DNA of 64,000 bases from positions 186,001 through 250,000 of the forward strand of contig NZ_LT853882.1 of assembly GCF_900183975.1 (NCBI RefSeq), in the 5' to 3' direction. The position numbers and the translations under genes were made by a program. This stretch comes from Xanthomonas fragariae. GTDB lineage: Bacteria; Pseudomonadota; Gammaproteobacteria; Xanthomonadales; Xanthomonadaceae. Below the pieces are notes generated by a model that was not told the origin of the DNA, did no database searches, and was given only the letters and a program-made list of their open reading frames with translations. This document shows positions 9,601 to 17,361 of the stretch, one piece after another (position 1 is the first letter of the stretch; every line of letters starts with the position of its first letter).

Positions 9601-10304
9601 GGATCCACGTCCACCGAGGCGGACGATTCGACCGTCTCGGCAATGGTCTTGAAGCCGATCCAGCGCCCTGTGTAGCGGCTCATTGCCCAACCGAGCAGGC
9701 CCATATCCAGGATGTCCTGCACCCCGGCCGGGTTGAGAATGGGCATCATCGCGCTGACGAATTCGTCTTCCGAGCCGTGCGGCAGGGTCGAGCTGCGGCA
9801 GGCATGGTCGTCGGCTGCCAGCGCCAGCACGCCGCCATGCGGCGAGGTGCCGGCGGCGTTGCCGTGTTTGAACACGTCGCCACTGCGGTCCACGCCCGGG
9901 CCTTTGCCATACCACATGCCGTACACGCCCTGTACCTTGGCGCCGGGGAACAGATTGGTCTGCTGGGTGCCCCAGACCATGGTCGCGGCCAAGTCCTCGT
10001 TGAGGCCGGGGGTAAAGGTCACCCTGGCCGCTTCCAGATGCTGGCGCGCACGCCATAGTTCCAGATCCAGCCCGCCCAGTGGGCTGCCACGGTAACCGCT
10101 GATGAAGCCGGCGGTGTCCAGGCCGGCGGCGTTGTCGCGCAGGCGTTGCATCAACGGCAGCCGCACCAGCGCCTGCACCCCGGATAAGTAGATGCGCCCA
10201 TCGGCGCGCGTGTACTTGTGCTCCAGTGTGTAGTGCGCATCCACCTGGCCGAGCTCCGGCGTGTTGGCAGAGTCGGTAGAAGAGAGTGCAGCGGTACTGG
10301 TCAT
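6612..10304 (-). CDS. Indolepyruvate:ferredoxin oxidoreductase, single-chain
   Basis: A 1230-residue fused 2-oxoacid:ferredoxin oxidoreductase that oxidatively decarboxylates aryl pyruvates to acyl-CoA in the cytoplasm with thiamine pyrophosphate. In order: IorA-like pyrimidine-binding domain, TPP domain (CSGCPHN, then GGIGCHYM), an iron-sulfur segment (CEGCGDC plus a downstream Cys set with CNKDYSC and GFCPSF), a gamma/IorB-like domain starting GVGGTGVVTIG, and a DUF6537-type C-terminus. The frame is open 63 codons further upstream, but homology begins just after the ATG at 10304. The protein acts in catabolism of aromatic amino acids. It stands alone on this strand. Substrate preference among aryl pyruvates is not visible. 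Confidence 0.92.
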   Translation of the reverse strand: MTSTAALSSTDSANTPELGQVDAHYTLEHKYTRADGRIYLSGVQALVRLPLMQRLRDNAAGLDTAGFISGYRGSPLGGLDLELWRARQHLEAARVTFTPGLNEDLAATMVWGTQQTNLFPGAKVQGVYGMWYGKGPGVDRSGDVFKHGNAAGTSPHGGVLALAADDHACRSSTLPHGSEDEFVSAMMPILNPAGVQDILDMGLLGWAMSRYTGRWIGFKTIAETVESSASVDVDPFARTIVLPDDFALPPGGLSIRWPDPPVDQEMRLHRYAIAAAQAFARANRIDRVVLESPHARLGIVTTGKSYLDVLQALEYLGLDAQACRDIGIRVYKVGMTWPLEPVGISAFAQGLEDIVVVEEKKAFIERQMKELFYNWPASAGARPSIVGKYDEHGAWILPSTGELTPATIAAVIGKRIQRFFTTDSIEQRLRWMDTKEAEMALPRVLFPRVPHYCSGCPHNTSTVVPEGSRALGGIGCHYMVTWMNRATDTFTHMGGEGVTWSGQAPFTDTPHVFQNLGDGTYFHSGSLAIRQSIATGVNITYKVLYNDAVAMTGGQPVDGTLTVPDIAHQLRAEGIHEIAVVSDDIEKWTRRRERFPSEVTFYDRSELDAVQQRLRTVKGVSILIFDQTCATEKRRRRKRGKLIDPPKRVMINSLVCEGCGDCGGKSFCVSVLPKETEFGRKREIDQSNCNKDYSCVSGFCPSFVTVHGGAPRKSKQRDASALLDNLPLPPQRTTLAQPWNILITGVGGTGVVTIGALLGMAGHLEGKGATVLDQTGLAQKGGAVTTHIRIARQPADIHAVRIAAGEADLVLGCDMVVVNDYWALSKVRDGRTQVVLNTYEAMPGSFTTQPDLQFPAAEIIAGVRTALGGREPLLLDATQLATALLGDAIASNLFVLGYAWQHGLVPLSHAALMRAIELNGAAVAMNQQAFAWGRLAAIDLPAVRRAAGLPNVGGSARAHGHTPRAHAPGSWDAHDLSGQGAPRALAQTDGSTLHGDVNAPAHPLDDEQLAQSLDEAIVRRVAFLTEYQDAAYAQRYLALVERVRLQEVRRVPGSSALTQAVARYAFKLMAYKDEYEVARLYTRGDFQRRLQQQFEGHYRLRFHLAPPLLAKKDAHGHLIKRDYGPWMFSVFKLLARLKFLRGGKLDVFGYSAERRGERQLIADYVATVETLLERLDVDNVGLAAQIASIPEHIRGYGHIKHAHLQDAKAREAALMAQWRNPKVLHVVQAA

Positions 10305-10493
10305 GGCATGCCCGGAAAGGGTGGCTGGAACAAGGGGCTCCAAAACGGCCTGACGATTGTAGCAGCCGCTATTTACATGCCCGGTGCAGCGCATGTGCGT
10401 CGCAGCGATACTGTGCTTAGGATGGAACCGGGTTAGGGTTTGCCGTGTGTCGCAGTGGGAGAAACCTCCTATAACGAAATTCGCATGGGCCAC

Positions 10494-10758
10494 TGCGTTG
10501 GTCCTGCTCGGTTAGGTATGGCCGTTAGCGCAGCGCCTGCCCAGGCCCGAAGAGTCCAATTTCGACGAAGATCGCGGCACCACCAAGGGGGCGCCGTACA
10601 GGGCGATGGCGATGCCGTGGTCGACCGGCTCGCCGCAACGGTGCAGCGTGCCGCGCCGCCGCGCCGTGCACACAGCTGACCTCGCTGGCGTACGCCGGTA
10701 TGCGCCGAGCTCTACCAGGGCGCTTTGGGGGCTGGTTTCCAACGGTAGCCGGCAATAG
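10494..10758. other. Intergenic region upstream of the oxidoreductase
   Basis: No gene with recognisable family features is seen here on either strand. Short open frames have irregular composition. The region probably includes degraded sequence belonging to the remnant that follows. Confidence 0.4.
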
Positions 10759-11079
10759 CGTTCCATCATCGGGAGCGACGGCTGGGGCCTGCTGCGTGCC
10801 GACCCGGCGGACAAAGCGTTGCAGCAGTGGGCCAAGCTGGCCAACGGCCGTCCGGCCGCGCCGGCATGGTTGCCGACCACGGCGGCGTTGGCGCTGTGGC
10901 GTGCCGGGCGCAAGCAGGAGGCGGTCGAGGTAGTACGCCGCCGCCGTGCGTACCTGGCCGGACTGCTGGAGCAGCCTCGCCCACTACGCCGGCCTGCGCC
11001 CGACTGGCGCGAGGCAGAGCGCGCCAGTCGGGCCGAGGTCTTTGCGGCTTGGCAGGCCAACCCACTGGCGTTTCCGTAA
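10759..11079 (+). pseudogene. C-terminal remnant of an unidentified protein
   Basis: From 10759 to the stop at 11077-11079 an open frame encodes about 106 residues with protein-like composition: DGWGLLRADPADKAL near the start, then an Ala/Arg-rich helical stretch and the end AAWQANPLAFP. The same frame is closed by TAG at 10756 and has no good start codon or ribosome site, so this looks like the 3-prime end of a lost gene. A strong hairpin follows three bases after the stop, as expected after a genuine gene end. The family is not recognised. The long open frame on the opposite strand is judged to be its shadow. Confidence 0.4.
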
Positions 11080-11082
11080 GTC

Positions 11083-11120
11083 GGCATCGCGCTGCCTGAA
11101 AACCGCCGCAGCGCGATGCC
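11083..11120 (+). terminator. Hairpin after the remnant gene
   Basis: A perfect 13-bp inverted repeat, GGCATCGCGCTGC against GCAGCGCGATGCC, with a 12-base loop, three bases after the stop of the remnant. No clear T-run follows, so it may need Rho or act as a 3-prime stabiliser. Confidence 0.55.
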
Positions 11121-11580
11121 GTGCATCAGCCAATTCTGCGACGGCCATCTGCAGAGGTGGCTGCGTTTGCATGGACACGGCCTGCGCAAAGTGCGCGGGG
11201 CTTCATAAGCCAGCACTACAGGCGTTGTTCGTGGCCGATCGCTTCATATCGCGCGCGCGTCGCCACGCGCGCCGCGTTTCAACAAGGACCGCTGCGCGGC
11301 ATGGCGTGCCGACGCCCTCGCCCGTGCACCAACACGGAACACGCCGCAAGCACGTTCCTGCAGGCTTTTTGGCAGCGTCCGTGCTGCCAAAGGTGTCGCG
11401 ACGGTGGGCGGACAAGGATCTTGGAAATGGTCGGTGTGCAGGGGTGCGACATCGGCATGCGTCTATCCGGCTGCAGACGCACCATGCCGCGGCATGCGCT
11501 CAGGCACGCTCGTCAGGCCAGCGCGCCGGGGATACGGTATGCGATCCTGCGCATTGCTTTCCGACAGACATGACCACACC
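11121..11580. other. Intergenic region without a recognised gene
   Basis: About 460 bases separate the hairpin from the AEC transporter start. Open frames here lack family features and a plausible ribosome site. It presumably holds the transporter promoter, but no confident -35/-10 pair was identified. Confidence 0.4.
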
Positions 11581-12498
11581 ATGGCGGTGGATGCCTTTTC
11601 GTTGATTCTGGCGATGTTGGGATTGGGCCTGCTGTTCGCCCGCCTGCGGTTATTGCCGGACAACAGCGCCGACGTGCTTAACCGCGTCGTGTTGTACATC
11701 TGCTTACCGGCCTCGGTGCTGACCTATGTGCCGCGCCTGCACCTGGAAGCCTCGCTGGGTGGGGTCATCGCCACACCCTGGCTGCTCACCGCGATCATCG
11801 TGCCCTTGCTGTGGGGCTGCAGCCGCCTGTTCGGCTTCCGGCGCGAGGAATACGCCGCGTTATTGATGTGCGTGGTGTTTACCAACTCCAGCTTTATCGG
11901 TTTTCCGATGGTACGTGCGCTGATCGGCGACCAGGCCCTGCCGTATGCGGTGGTCTACGACCAGTTCGGCACCTTCGTGCTGTTGTCCACCTTCGGGTTG
12001 TATGTGCTGGCCCGTTACAGCGGCGACACCCCACCGACCGCCAGGCTGATCCTGCTGCGGGTGCTGCGTTTCCCGCCGCTCTGGGCGCTGCTGTTCGCAC
12101 TGACCCTGATGCCGGAGCGGCCGCCGGTCTGGATCGGCTCCGGGCTCAAGAGCCTGGCCGATGCGATGCTGCCGCTGGTGATGCTGGCGGTAGGTTTCTC
12201 GCTGCAACTGCGCCTGCCTGCGGACGAGCTCAAGCCGCTGGCGGTGGGCTTGGTGTTCAAGCTGATGGTAATGCCGATCCTGGCATTGCCGCTGTCTTGG
12301 GCGCTCGGCCTGCACGGACAGATGCTGCAGACCAACGTGCTCGAATCGGCCATGCCCACCATGATCACCGCCGCGGCGCTGGCCATTTCGCATCGTCTGG
12401 CACCGCGCCTTGCTGCAGCCATGGTGGGCTACAGCATCCTGCTATCGTTGCTGACCTTGCCCGCGTGGACCTGGTTGCTTGCATGGCTGGTGGCGTAA
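11581..12498 (+). CDS. AEC-family auxin-efflux-carrier-like transporter
   Basis: A 305-residue inner-membrane protein with about ten hydrophobic segments in two halves, typical of the AEC (Mem_trans) family. Conserved features include LNRVVLYICLPA in the first repeat, VVFTNSSFIGFPMV with the mid-membrane Asn, and a second-half SAMPTMITAAALA with its Pro. Family members export small organic anions such as malate or auxin-like compounds; the substrate here is unknown. The frame is open upstream of 11581, but the first ATG that directly precedes the first hydrophobic segment is at 11581. It stands alone, with about 320 bases to the next gene. Confidence 0.88.
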   Translation: MAVDAFSLILAMLGLGLLFARLRLLPDNSADVLNRVVLYICLPASVLTYVPRLHLEASLGGVIATPWLLTAIIVPLLWGCSRLFGFRREEYAALLMCVVFTNSSFIGFPMVRALIGDQALPYAVVYDQFGTFVLLSTFGLYVLARYSGDTPPTARLILLRVLRFPPLWALLFALTLMPERPPVWIGSGLKSLADAMLPLVMLAVGFSLQLRLPADELKPLAVGLVFKLMVMPILALPLSWALGLHGQMLQTNVLESAMPTMITAAALAISHRLAPRLAAAMVGYSILLSLLTLPAWTWLLAWLVA

Positions 12499-12821
12499 CG
12501 CGTTGTTGTTGACGCAGTTGTTGACGCACGCGCTGCGGTATCGACTTAGCGCATCGGCACCGCGATCGAGCCGCATCCTGATCTGCATGCAGAACGCCAG
12601 CCGATTGCAGTTGCAATGGTGCACTCCGATGACAACAACGGCGATGCAACACTTGGCAACCACACATACGCCGCACAAGGATCTTCGGGCATCGACCACA
12701 CGCGCCCGATGCTCGCGCCAGCGCTCTGCCAGCGCTCTGCCATCGCGTTTAACGCGTTTCGACTACTTCCTCACCTGGTCGCGGTGTACGCTGCCGGCTT
12801 GCTCCCGGAAGCGAGGCGTGC
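12499..12821. other. Intergenic region without a recognised gene
   Basis: No gene is supported. It presumably carries the promoter of the ParA-SixA-YceI-PLD gene group that begins at 12822. Confidence 0.4.
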
Positions 12822-13454
12822 ATGAAGACAGTCCTGGTGGCCGCCTCCAAAGGCGGCGTCGGCAAGACCACGATCGCCACCAATCTGGCCGCACACGCGG
12901 CATTGCAAGGCCGGCGCACCGTGCTGGCAGATGCAGATCCGCAAGGCTCGTCCACGCGTTGGGCACAACGCCGCGCCAGCCTGGAAAGTGCGGTGCTAAC
13001 GATCGACGCCACCCGTCGCCGCAACTGGCAAGCCGCTGTGCCCGATGGCACCGACCAACTGATCATCGACGCCCCGGCCGGGGCGATGGCCGACGACCTG
13101 AGCGGATTTCTGGACCATGTTGATGCCATCGTGGTGCCGGTGCTGTCCTCGGCGCTGGATATCGAAGCGGTGGTCGGCTTCCTCAATACGTTGGCCAAGG
13201 TGGCGCGCGTGCACCAGCGCAAATTGCCGGTGGGCCTGGTGCTCAACCGCACCCGTTCCTGGACCCAGACCTCGCAGCAGGCGGCCGAGATGATCGGCGC
13301 CTGGCCGTACCCGCTGGTGACCCAACTGCGCGACACCCAAGCCTATGTGGTCATGGCCGGGCTGGGGCGCAGTTTGTTCGACTACCGCTCGGCGCAGGTG
13401 CGCGACCATCAACAGGACTGGGAGCCGCTGTTCAAGTGGCTCAAGAAGGCCTAA
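12822..13454 (+). CDS. ParA/MinD-family ATPase
   Basis: A 210-residue deviant-Walker ATPase. KGGVGKTT is at residues 10-17 with the signature Lys10, DADPQGS is the A-prime motif and LIIDAPAG the Walker B. Such proteins position plasmids, chromosomes or large protein complexes by ATP-dependent dimerisation. There is no ParB-like gene or parS cluster nearby, so this is an orphan ParA rather than a partition system. It lies 13 bases upstream of sixA and heads a tight group of four genes. Its target is unknown. It is too small and too core in context to be a plasmid remnant. Confidence 0.88.
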   Translation: MKTVLVAASKGGVGKTTIATNLAAHAALQGRRTVLADADPQGSSTRWAQRRASLESAVLTIDATRRRNWQAAVPDGTDQLIIDAPAGAMADDLSGFLDHVDAIVVPVLSSALDIEAVVGFLNTLAKVARVHQRKLPVGLVLNRTRSWTQTSQQAAEMIGAWPYPLVTQLRDTQAYVVMAGLGRSLFDYRSAQVRDHQQDWEPLFKWLKKA

Positions 13455-13467
13455 CCGGAACGTTTCT

Positions 13468-13944
13468 ATGCGCGAATTGATCCTGTTGCGACACGCCCAT
13501 GCCGAGCCGGCCGATACCGGTCAGGCCGATTTCGATCGCCCGCTGTCCCCGCATGGCATTGCCGAGGCCGAAGCGGCCGGGCGTTGGCTATGCGAGCAGC
13601 GTCTGGTGCCCGACCGCGTCCTGTGCTCGCCGGCCAGGCGCGCTCGCGAGACGCTGGAAGCGGTGCTCGAGCTCACCGGCTACATCGAACAAAAACTGGA
13701 CGAACGCATTTACGAAGCCACTCCCGGCGCCCTGGCCAGCCTGGTGGACGAACACCGCGAGGCCGAGCGCCTGCTGCTGGTCGGCCACAACCCGGGCCTG
13801 GAGAGGCTGGCGGCATTGATGCACAGCGGCCAGACCGGCGATTACCGCGGCATGCCGACTGCGTCGATCGCCTTGCTGGCACTGCCGCTGGACGCGACCA
13901 TCGAGCCGGGTATCGCCCGCCTGACCGCCTTCTGGTGGCCTTGA
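13468..13944 (+). CDS. sixA: SixA-type phosphohistidine phosphatase
   Basis: A 158-residue histidine-phosphatase (RHG) domain protein. The N-terminal LLRHAHAE supplies the nucleophile His9 after its Arg, and VGHNPGLE carries the second catalytic His. Length and motif layout match SixA, which removes phosphate from phosphohistidine, for example on HPt domains or the nitrogen PTS protein NPr in E. coli. The ATG at 13468 is immediately upstream of the conserved MRELILLRH. It lies between the ParA-like ATPase and a yceI-like gene with gaps of 13 and 3 bases, so the genes are probably co-transcribed. The local target is unknown. Confidence 0.88.
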   Translation: MRELILLRHAHAEPADTGQADFDRPLSPHGIAEAEAAGRWLCEQRLVPDRVLCSPARRARETLEAVLELTGYIEQKLDERIYEATPGALASLVDEHREAERLLLVGHNPGLERLAALMHSGQTGDYRGMPTASIALLALPLDATIEPGIARLTAFWWP

Positions 13945-13947
13945 TCC

Positions 13948-14520
13948 GTGTCAACGTCGCTGCGCTGGTACGCCTGGCTCGCGCTCTGGGTCGTATTCCC
14001 GTGCATGGCGCAGCAAAAGGTGCATTCCATCGACCCAGTGCAATCGTGCTTCGGGTTCGAGATCAGGACGCGCTTCGGCATGAAGATCGAGGGGTTCTTT
14101 CCGCGTTTTCGCGGTGACGTGTTGGAATTGCCCGACGGACGCCAGCAGGTGCGCTTCCGCCTGGATGCCACGCAGGTGGAAATCCCCGGCAAGGACCGCT
14201 ACACGAGTTGGATGCGTGGCGAGGATTTTTTCGACGTTGCCCAGTACCCGGTGGTGGAATTCGACTCGCTTCCCTATACCGATGAGGTGGCCAAGCATGG
14301 CGGCGACATCACCGGCAACCTGACCATTCGCGGAATCACCCATGTCGAGACCTTGCATGTGGTGCCAGCTGAATGCGCGCGGCCGGGCTATGATTGCGAT
14401 GTGATCAGCCGAGGTACGGTCCTGCGTGGACGTTACGGAATGAATGCGTGGGAGATGGCCCTGGGCGACAGGGTGACGTTCACTCTGCGCGGGCGGCTGC
14501 AGGAGGCGCGGCGCCCGTGA
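13948..14520 (+). CDS. YceI-family periplasmic lipid-binding-like protein
   Basis: A 190-residue YceI-like lipocalin-type protein with an N-terminal signal peptide ending near MAQQ. The family core is visible: a region with FGFEI, VDATQVEI-type strands, MRGEDFFDVAQYPVVEF and an ITGNLTIRGITH strand pair. YceI proteins bind polyisoprenoid or other amphiphilic molecules in the periplasm. The start is GTG at 13948, three bases after sixA, which suggests translational coupling. Its stop overlaps the GTG of the downstream PLD-family gene by four bases. Confidence 0.87.
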   Translation: MSTSLRWYAWLALWVVFPCMAQQKVHSIDPVQSCFGFEIRTRFGMKIEGFFPRFRGDVLELPDGRQQVRFRLDATQVEIPGKDRYTSWMRGEDFFDVAQYPVVEFDSLPYTDEVAKHGGDITGNLTIRGITHVETLHVVPAECARPGYDCDVISRGTVLRGRYGMNAWEMALGDRVTFTLRGRLQEARRP

Positions 14521-16535
14521 GGTTTCTGTTGAGGATTCTTGTGCTGGCAACGCTGTTGCTCGGCACCGGATGCGCCGGCCTGTCGCGAATCGAACGCAAC
14601 CGCGCTGCCGGCGTTGCCGCTGCGGCGCGCAGCACCGCGGTCAGCTGCACCCAGGCCAATCGCTGCGCGCAGCCGTCACCATTGCGCGCGCTGGGCGGCG
14701 AAGCCATCACTGCCTCCACGCCGGCTGCGCCGCGGCACTACGCCACCATCGTCGACCACGGAGAGGAATCGCTGGTCGCCCGGCTCAATCTGATCCGCAG
14801 CGCCACCCGCAGCGTCGATCTGCAGACCTACATATTCGACAAGGACGACAGCGCGCGCATGGTGCTGGACGCGCTCATCAATGCAGCGCAGCGCGGGGTC
14901 AAGGTGCGCATCCTGATCGACCAGCTGTCGGCGATCGCCGATCTGCAGATTCTTGGTGCGCTCTCCAGCACCCACGAAAACCTGCAACTGCGTATCTATA
15001 ACCCCACCTTCGGCAAGGTCAAACTCAATTACTTCGACTACGCCAGCAGCGTGGTGTGCTGTTTCCGTCGTTTCAACCAGCGCATGCACAACAAGCTGTT
15101 GGTGGTGGACGACGTGCTCGGCATGGTCGGTGGGCGCAATTACCAAGATGACTATTTCGACTGGGACAGCGAATACAACTTCCGCGACCGCGACGTGATT
15201 CTGGCCGGCCCGGAAGTGCGCGCGATGGCGGCCAATTTCGACGCGTTCTGGCGCGCCAAGCGCAGCGTACCGGCTGAGCGTCTGAACGATGTGGGGCGTC
15301 TGCTGTTGGAGCAGGGAGCACCGAAGATGCCGCCGGCCAACTTCCGCCGGCCCGACCGGGTGGCGCGGGTGGACCGCGAAGCACACGATCCGCAATTCGT
15401 GCGCGATGCCTTTGTGACCCCGGCCATGCCGGTGCAACGCGTACTGTATGCGGCCGATCTGCCGCAAAAACACCGCAAGGAACACGCGGCCAGGGCGGTG
15501 TCCACGGCGCCGGAACTGGATAGCCTGATCGCCGGCGCGCAGCAGGAAGTGCTGCTGCAAACACCCTACCTGGTGTTGTCCGATGAGGCGCAGGCAATCT
15601 TCCGCGATCTGCGCCGGCACCCGCAGCCGCCACGCATCGTGGTGTCGACCAATAGCCTGGCTGCCACCGATAACCCGATCGTGTATGCGCTGTCGTACAA
15701 GTTCAAACGCCGCAACATGCGCCAGTTGGGCTTCAACGTGTACGAGTTCAAGCCGTTCCCGCTGGATGCCCCGGTGGACTACGCCAACCTGGTGCCGGAT
15801 CCGCTCAATCCGGAGCCAGAACCTGCCAGCGACGACAGTCGCGCCAATCGCGTGATCGGCGGCAGCGCGGCCGGCAATGCGATGCGTGGCAGCAGCGGTG
15901 GCGGCGATGGCGATGGAATAACCGGCAATGCGATTCGCGGCAGCGGCGCTGGCCGTGCGCCCGGCGGGAGCAGGGTCGAGCGACGTGTGCTGCGGACCGA
16001 AACGCGGCCCTCGTTCCTGGGCACGCGCGCAGTCAACAAACCGCTGCCGGTGACACGCGCCGGTGCACGTATGGGCTTGCACGCCAAATCGCTGGTGGTG
16101 GATCGCCGCATCGGCGTGATCGGTACGCACAACTTCGACCCGCGCAGCGAAAACTACAACACCGAGGCGGCGGTGGTGATCGACGATGCACGCTTTGCGC
16201 AGGCGCTGGCCGCCAGCATCGAGCGCGACATCTCCCCGGAAAACGCCTGGACGGTGGCCTCACGCGAAAAATCGCAGGTGCTGAGCGGATTGAACGACAG
16301 CGTCGGCAAAATGTCCGAAGCCTTGCCAGTGCTGGATGTCTGGCCCTGGCGCTACGCCACAAATTACCAGTTCCAGCCCGGCCCCAATTGCCCGTTCCCG
16401 CTCAAGCGTCAGGACCCGCAATTTCGGCAATGCTACGTGGCGGTGGGCGACTTCCCGGAGGTCAACGTCGGCCCGAAATGGTTGCTGGTAAGGATGCTGA
16501 CCGCCTTCGGCGCCGGGTTGGTGCCAATTCTTTGA
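14517..16535 (+). CDS. Phospholipase D-family lipoprotein (cardiolipin-synthase-like)
   Basis: A 672-residue member of the PLD superfamily with two HKD motifs: HNKLLVVDD (His191, Lys193, Asp198) and HAKSLVVDR (His522, Lys524, Asp529). The N-terminus has a signal with lipobox LGTGC, so it is probably anchored in the outer or inner membrane and faces the periplasm. It is likely a cardiolipin-synthase-C-type or phosphatidyl-transfer enzyme. Between the catalytic halves, about residues 430-495, lies a Gly/Ser/Arg-rich stretch with repeated NAMRGS/NAIRGS units that is unusual for the family. The start is GTG 14517, overlapping the yceI-like stop (GTGA). It ends the four-gene ParA-SixA-YceI-PLD group. 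Confidence 0.9.
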   Translation: MRFLLRILVLATLLLGTGCAGLSRIERNRAAGVAAAARSTAVSCTQANRCAQPSPLRALGGEAITASTPAAPRHYATIVDHGEESLVARLNLIRSATRSVDLQTYIFDKDDSARMVLDALINAAQRGVKVRILIDQLSAIADLQILGALSSTHENLQLRIYNPTFGKVKLNYFDYASSVVCCFRRFNQRMHNKLLVVDDVLGMVGGRNYQDDYFDWDSEYNFRDRDVILAGPEVRAMAANFDAFWRAKRSVPAERLNDVGRLLLEQGAPKMPPANFRRPDRVARVDREAHDPQFVRDAFVTPAMPVQRVLYAADLPQKHRKEHAARAVSTAPELDSLIAGAQQEVLLQTPYLVLSDEAQAIFRDLRRHPQPPRIVVSTNSLAATDNPIVYALSYKFKRRNMRQLGFNVYEFKPFPLDAPVDYANLVPDPLNPEPEPASDDSRANRVIGGSAAGNAMRGSSGGGDGDGITGNAIRGSGAGRAPGGSRVERRVLRTETRPSFLGTRAVNKPLPVTRAGARMGLHAKSLVVDRRIGVIGTHNFDPRSENYNTEAAVVIDDARFAQALAASIERDISPENAWTVASREKSQVLSGLNDSVGKMSEALPVLDVWPWRYATNYQFQPGPNCPFPLKRQDPQFRQCYVAVGDFPEVNVGPKWLLVRMLTAFGAGLVPIL

Positions 16536-16746
16536 TTGAAGTGGTCGTTCGGTAGTTGGACGGTTGGCCGAGCTGCGAGCGTGGTCTGGTGCACGTAGTG
16601 ATAGCTGTACTGTCACACCTGCTGTGCAATGACATGCCCCACCAGCACACAGCCCATCAGCACTGGCTGTCGCAGTAAGTCGGATCAACCAAAAGCAGTT
16701 AGCAGCAGTTGAACCGGCCCCCCTCGGCCGCAGACGTTGTTGCGAT

Positions 16747-16811
16747 TCCCAATCCCAATCCCAATCCCAATCCCAATCCCAATCCCAATCCCAATCCCAA
16801 TCCCAATCCCA
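16747..16811. repeat. Hexanucleotide tandem repeat TCCCAA, about 10.8 copies
   Basis: Ten perfect TCCCAA units (16747-16806) plus a partial unit, ending four bases before the ATG of the thioesterase gene. It occupies the place where the ribosome site and core promoter would be. In-frame read-through would give Ser-Gln repeats. Tracts like this can change copy number by slipped-strand mispairing. Confidence 0.95.
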
Positions 16812-16815
16812 GCCT

Positions 16816-17244
16816 ATGACCTTCCGCGAACCCGTCGATCTAGCAGCCCTCACCGCCTCCAGCCGCGACACCTTGATCGAACATCTGGGGATCGTGTTCA
16901 CCGAGGCCGGTGACGATTGGCTGCGCGCCACCATGCCGGTGGATGCGCGCACCAGACAGCCGTATGGCCTGCTGCACGGCGGTGCCTCGGTGGTGCTGGC
17001 CGAAACCCTGGGCAGCAGCGCTGGCAACCTGTGCGTGGACATGACCACCCACATGTGCGTCGGGCTGGAGATCAACGCCAACCATTTGCGCGCCGCCTAC
17101 CAGGACTTGGTCACCGGCACTGCGCGGGCGGTGCATGTGGGGCGCAGCACCCAGGTCTGGGACATCACCATCGAAAACCCGGCCGGCAAGCGTGTCTGCA
17201 TCTCGCGGCTGACCCTGGCGGTGGTTCCGCGCACCAATGGCTGA
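16816..17244 (+). CDS. Hotdog-fold thioesterase, YdiI/MenI-like
   Basis: A 142-residue 4HBT hotdog thioesterase. The hallmark stretch MPVDARTRQPYGLLHGG is followed by SVVLAETLGSSA, as in YdiI (MenI) and EntH-type acyl-CoA hydrolases, with the active-site acid likely the Glu of LAETLG. It hydrolyses an acyl- or aryl-CoA in the cytoplasm; the physiological substrate here is not known. There is no start codon in frame upstream of 16816. The region just before the ATG is a TCCCAA hexamer array without a visible Shine-Dalgarno, so translation may be weak or sensitive to repeat number. Confidence 0.88.
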   Translation: MTFREPVDLAALTASSRDTLIEHLGIVFTEAGDDWLRATMPVDARTRQPYGLLHGGASVVLAETLGSSAGNLCVDMTTHMCVGLEINANHLRAAYQDLVTGTARAVHVGRSTQVWDITIENPAGKRVCISRLTLAVVPRTNG

Positions 17245-17361
17245 GCCCGCCCGGCAACCGCATGCGTGGAACAGCGCCATCCGCTGCCGGCACTGCGCAG
17301 CGGCCGAGCTGCTGTCAAAATAGTTGCGCCTCTTTCCCCTGTTACCGGTCCCGTTCGTCGA

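Noticed and set aside
8598..10058. 486-codon plus-strand open frame inside the oxidoreductase
   Set aside because: Shadow of the minus-strand gene, which carries all cofactor motifs; the plus frame has no family features.
12822..13454. Plasmid or phage partition system
   Set aside because: ParA-like ATPase without ParB, parS array or replication genes, tightly linked to core genes.
16260..17081. Minus-strand frame with a Trp-Asp repeat
   Set aside because: The repeat is only the complement of the TCCCAA array; the rest is antisense to the PLD and thioesterase genes.
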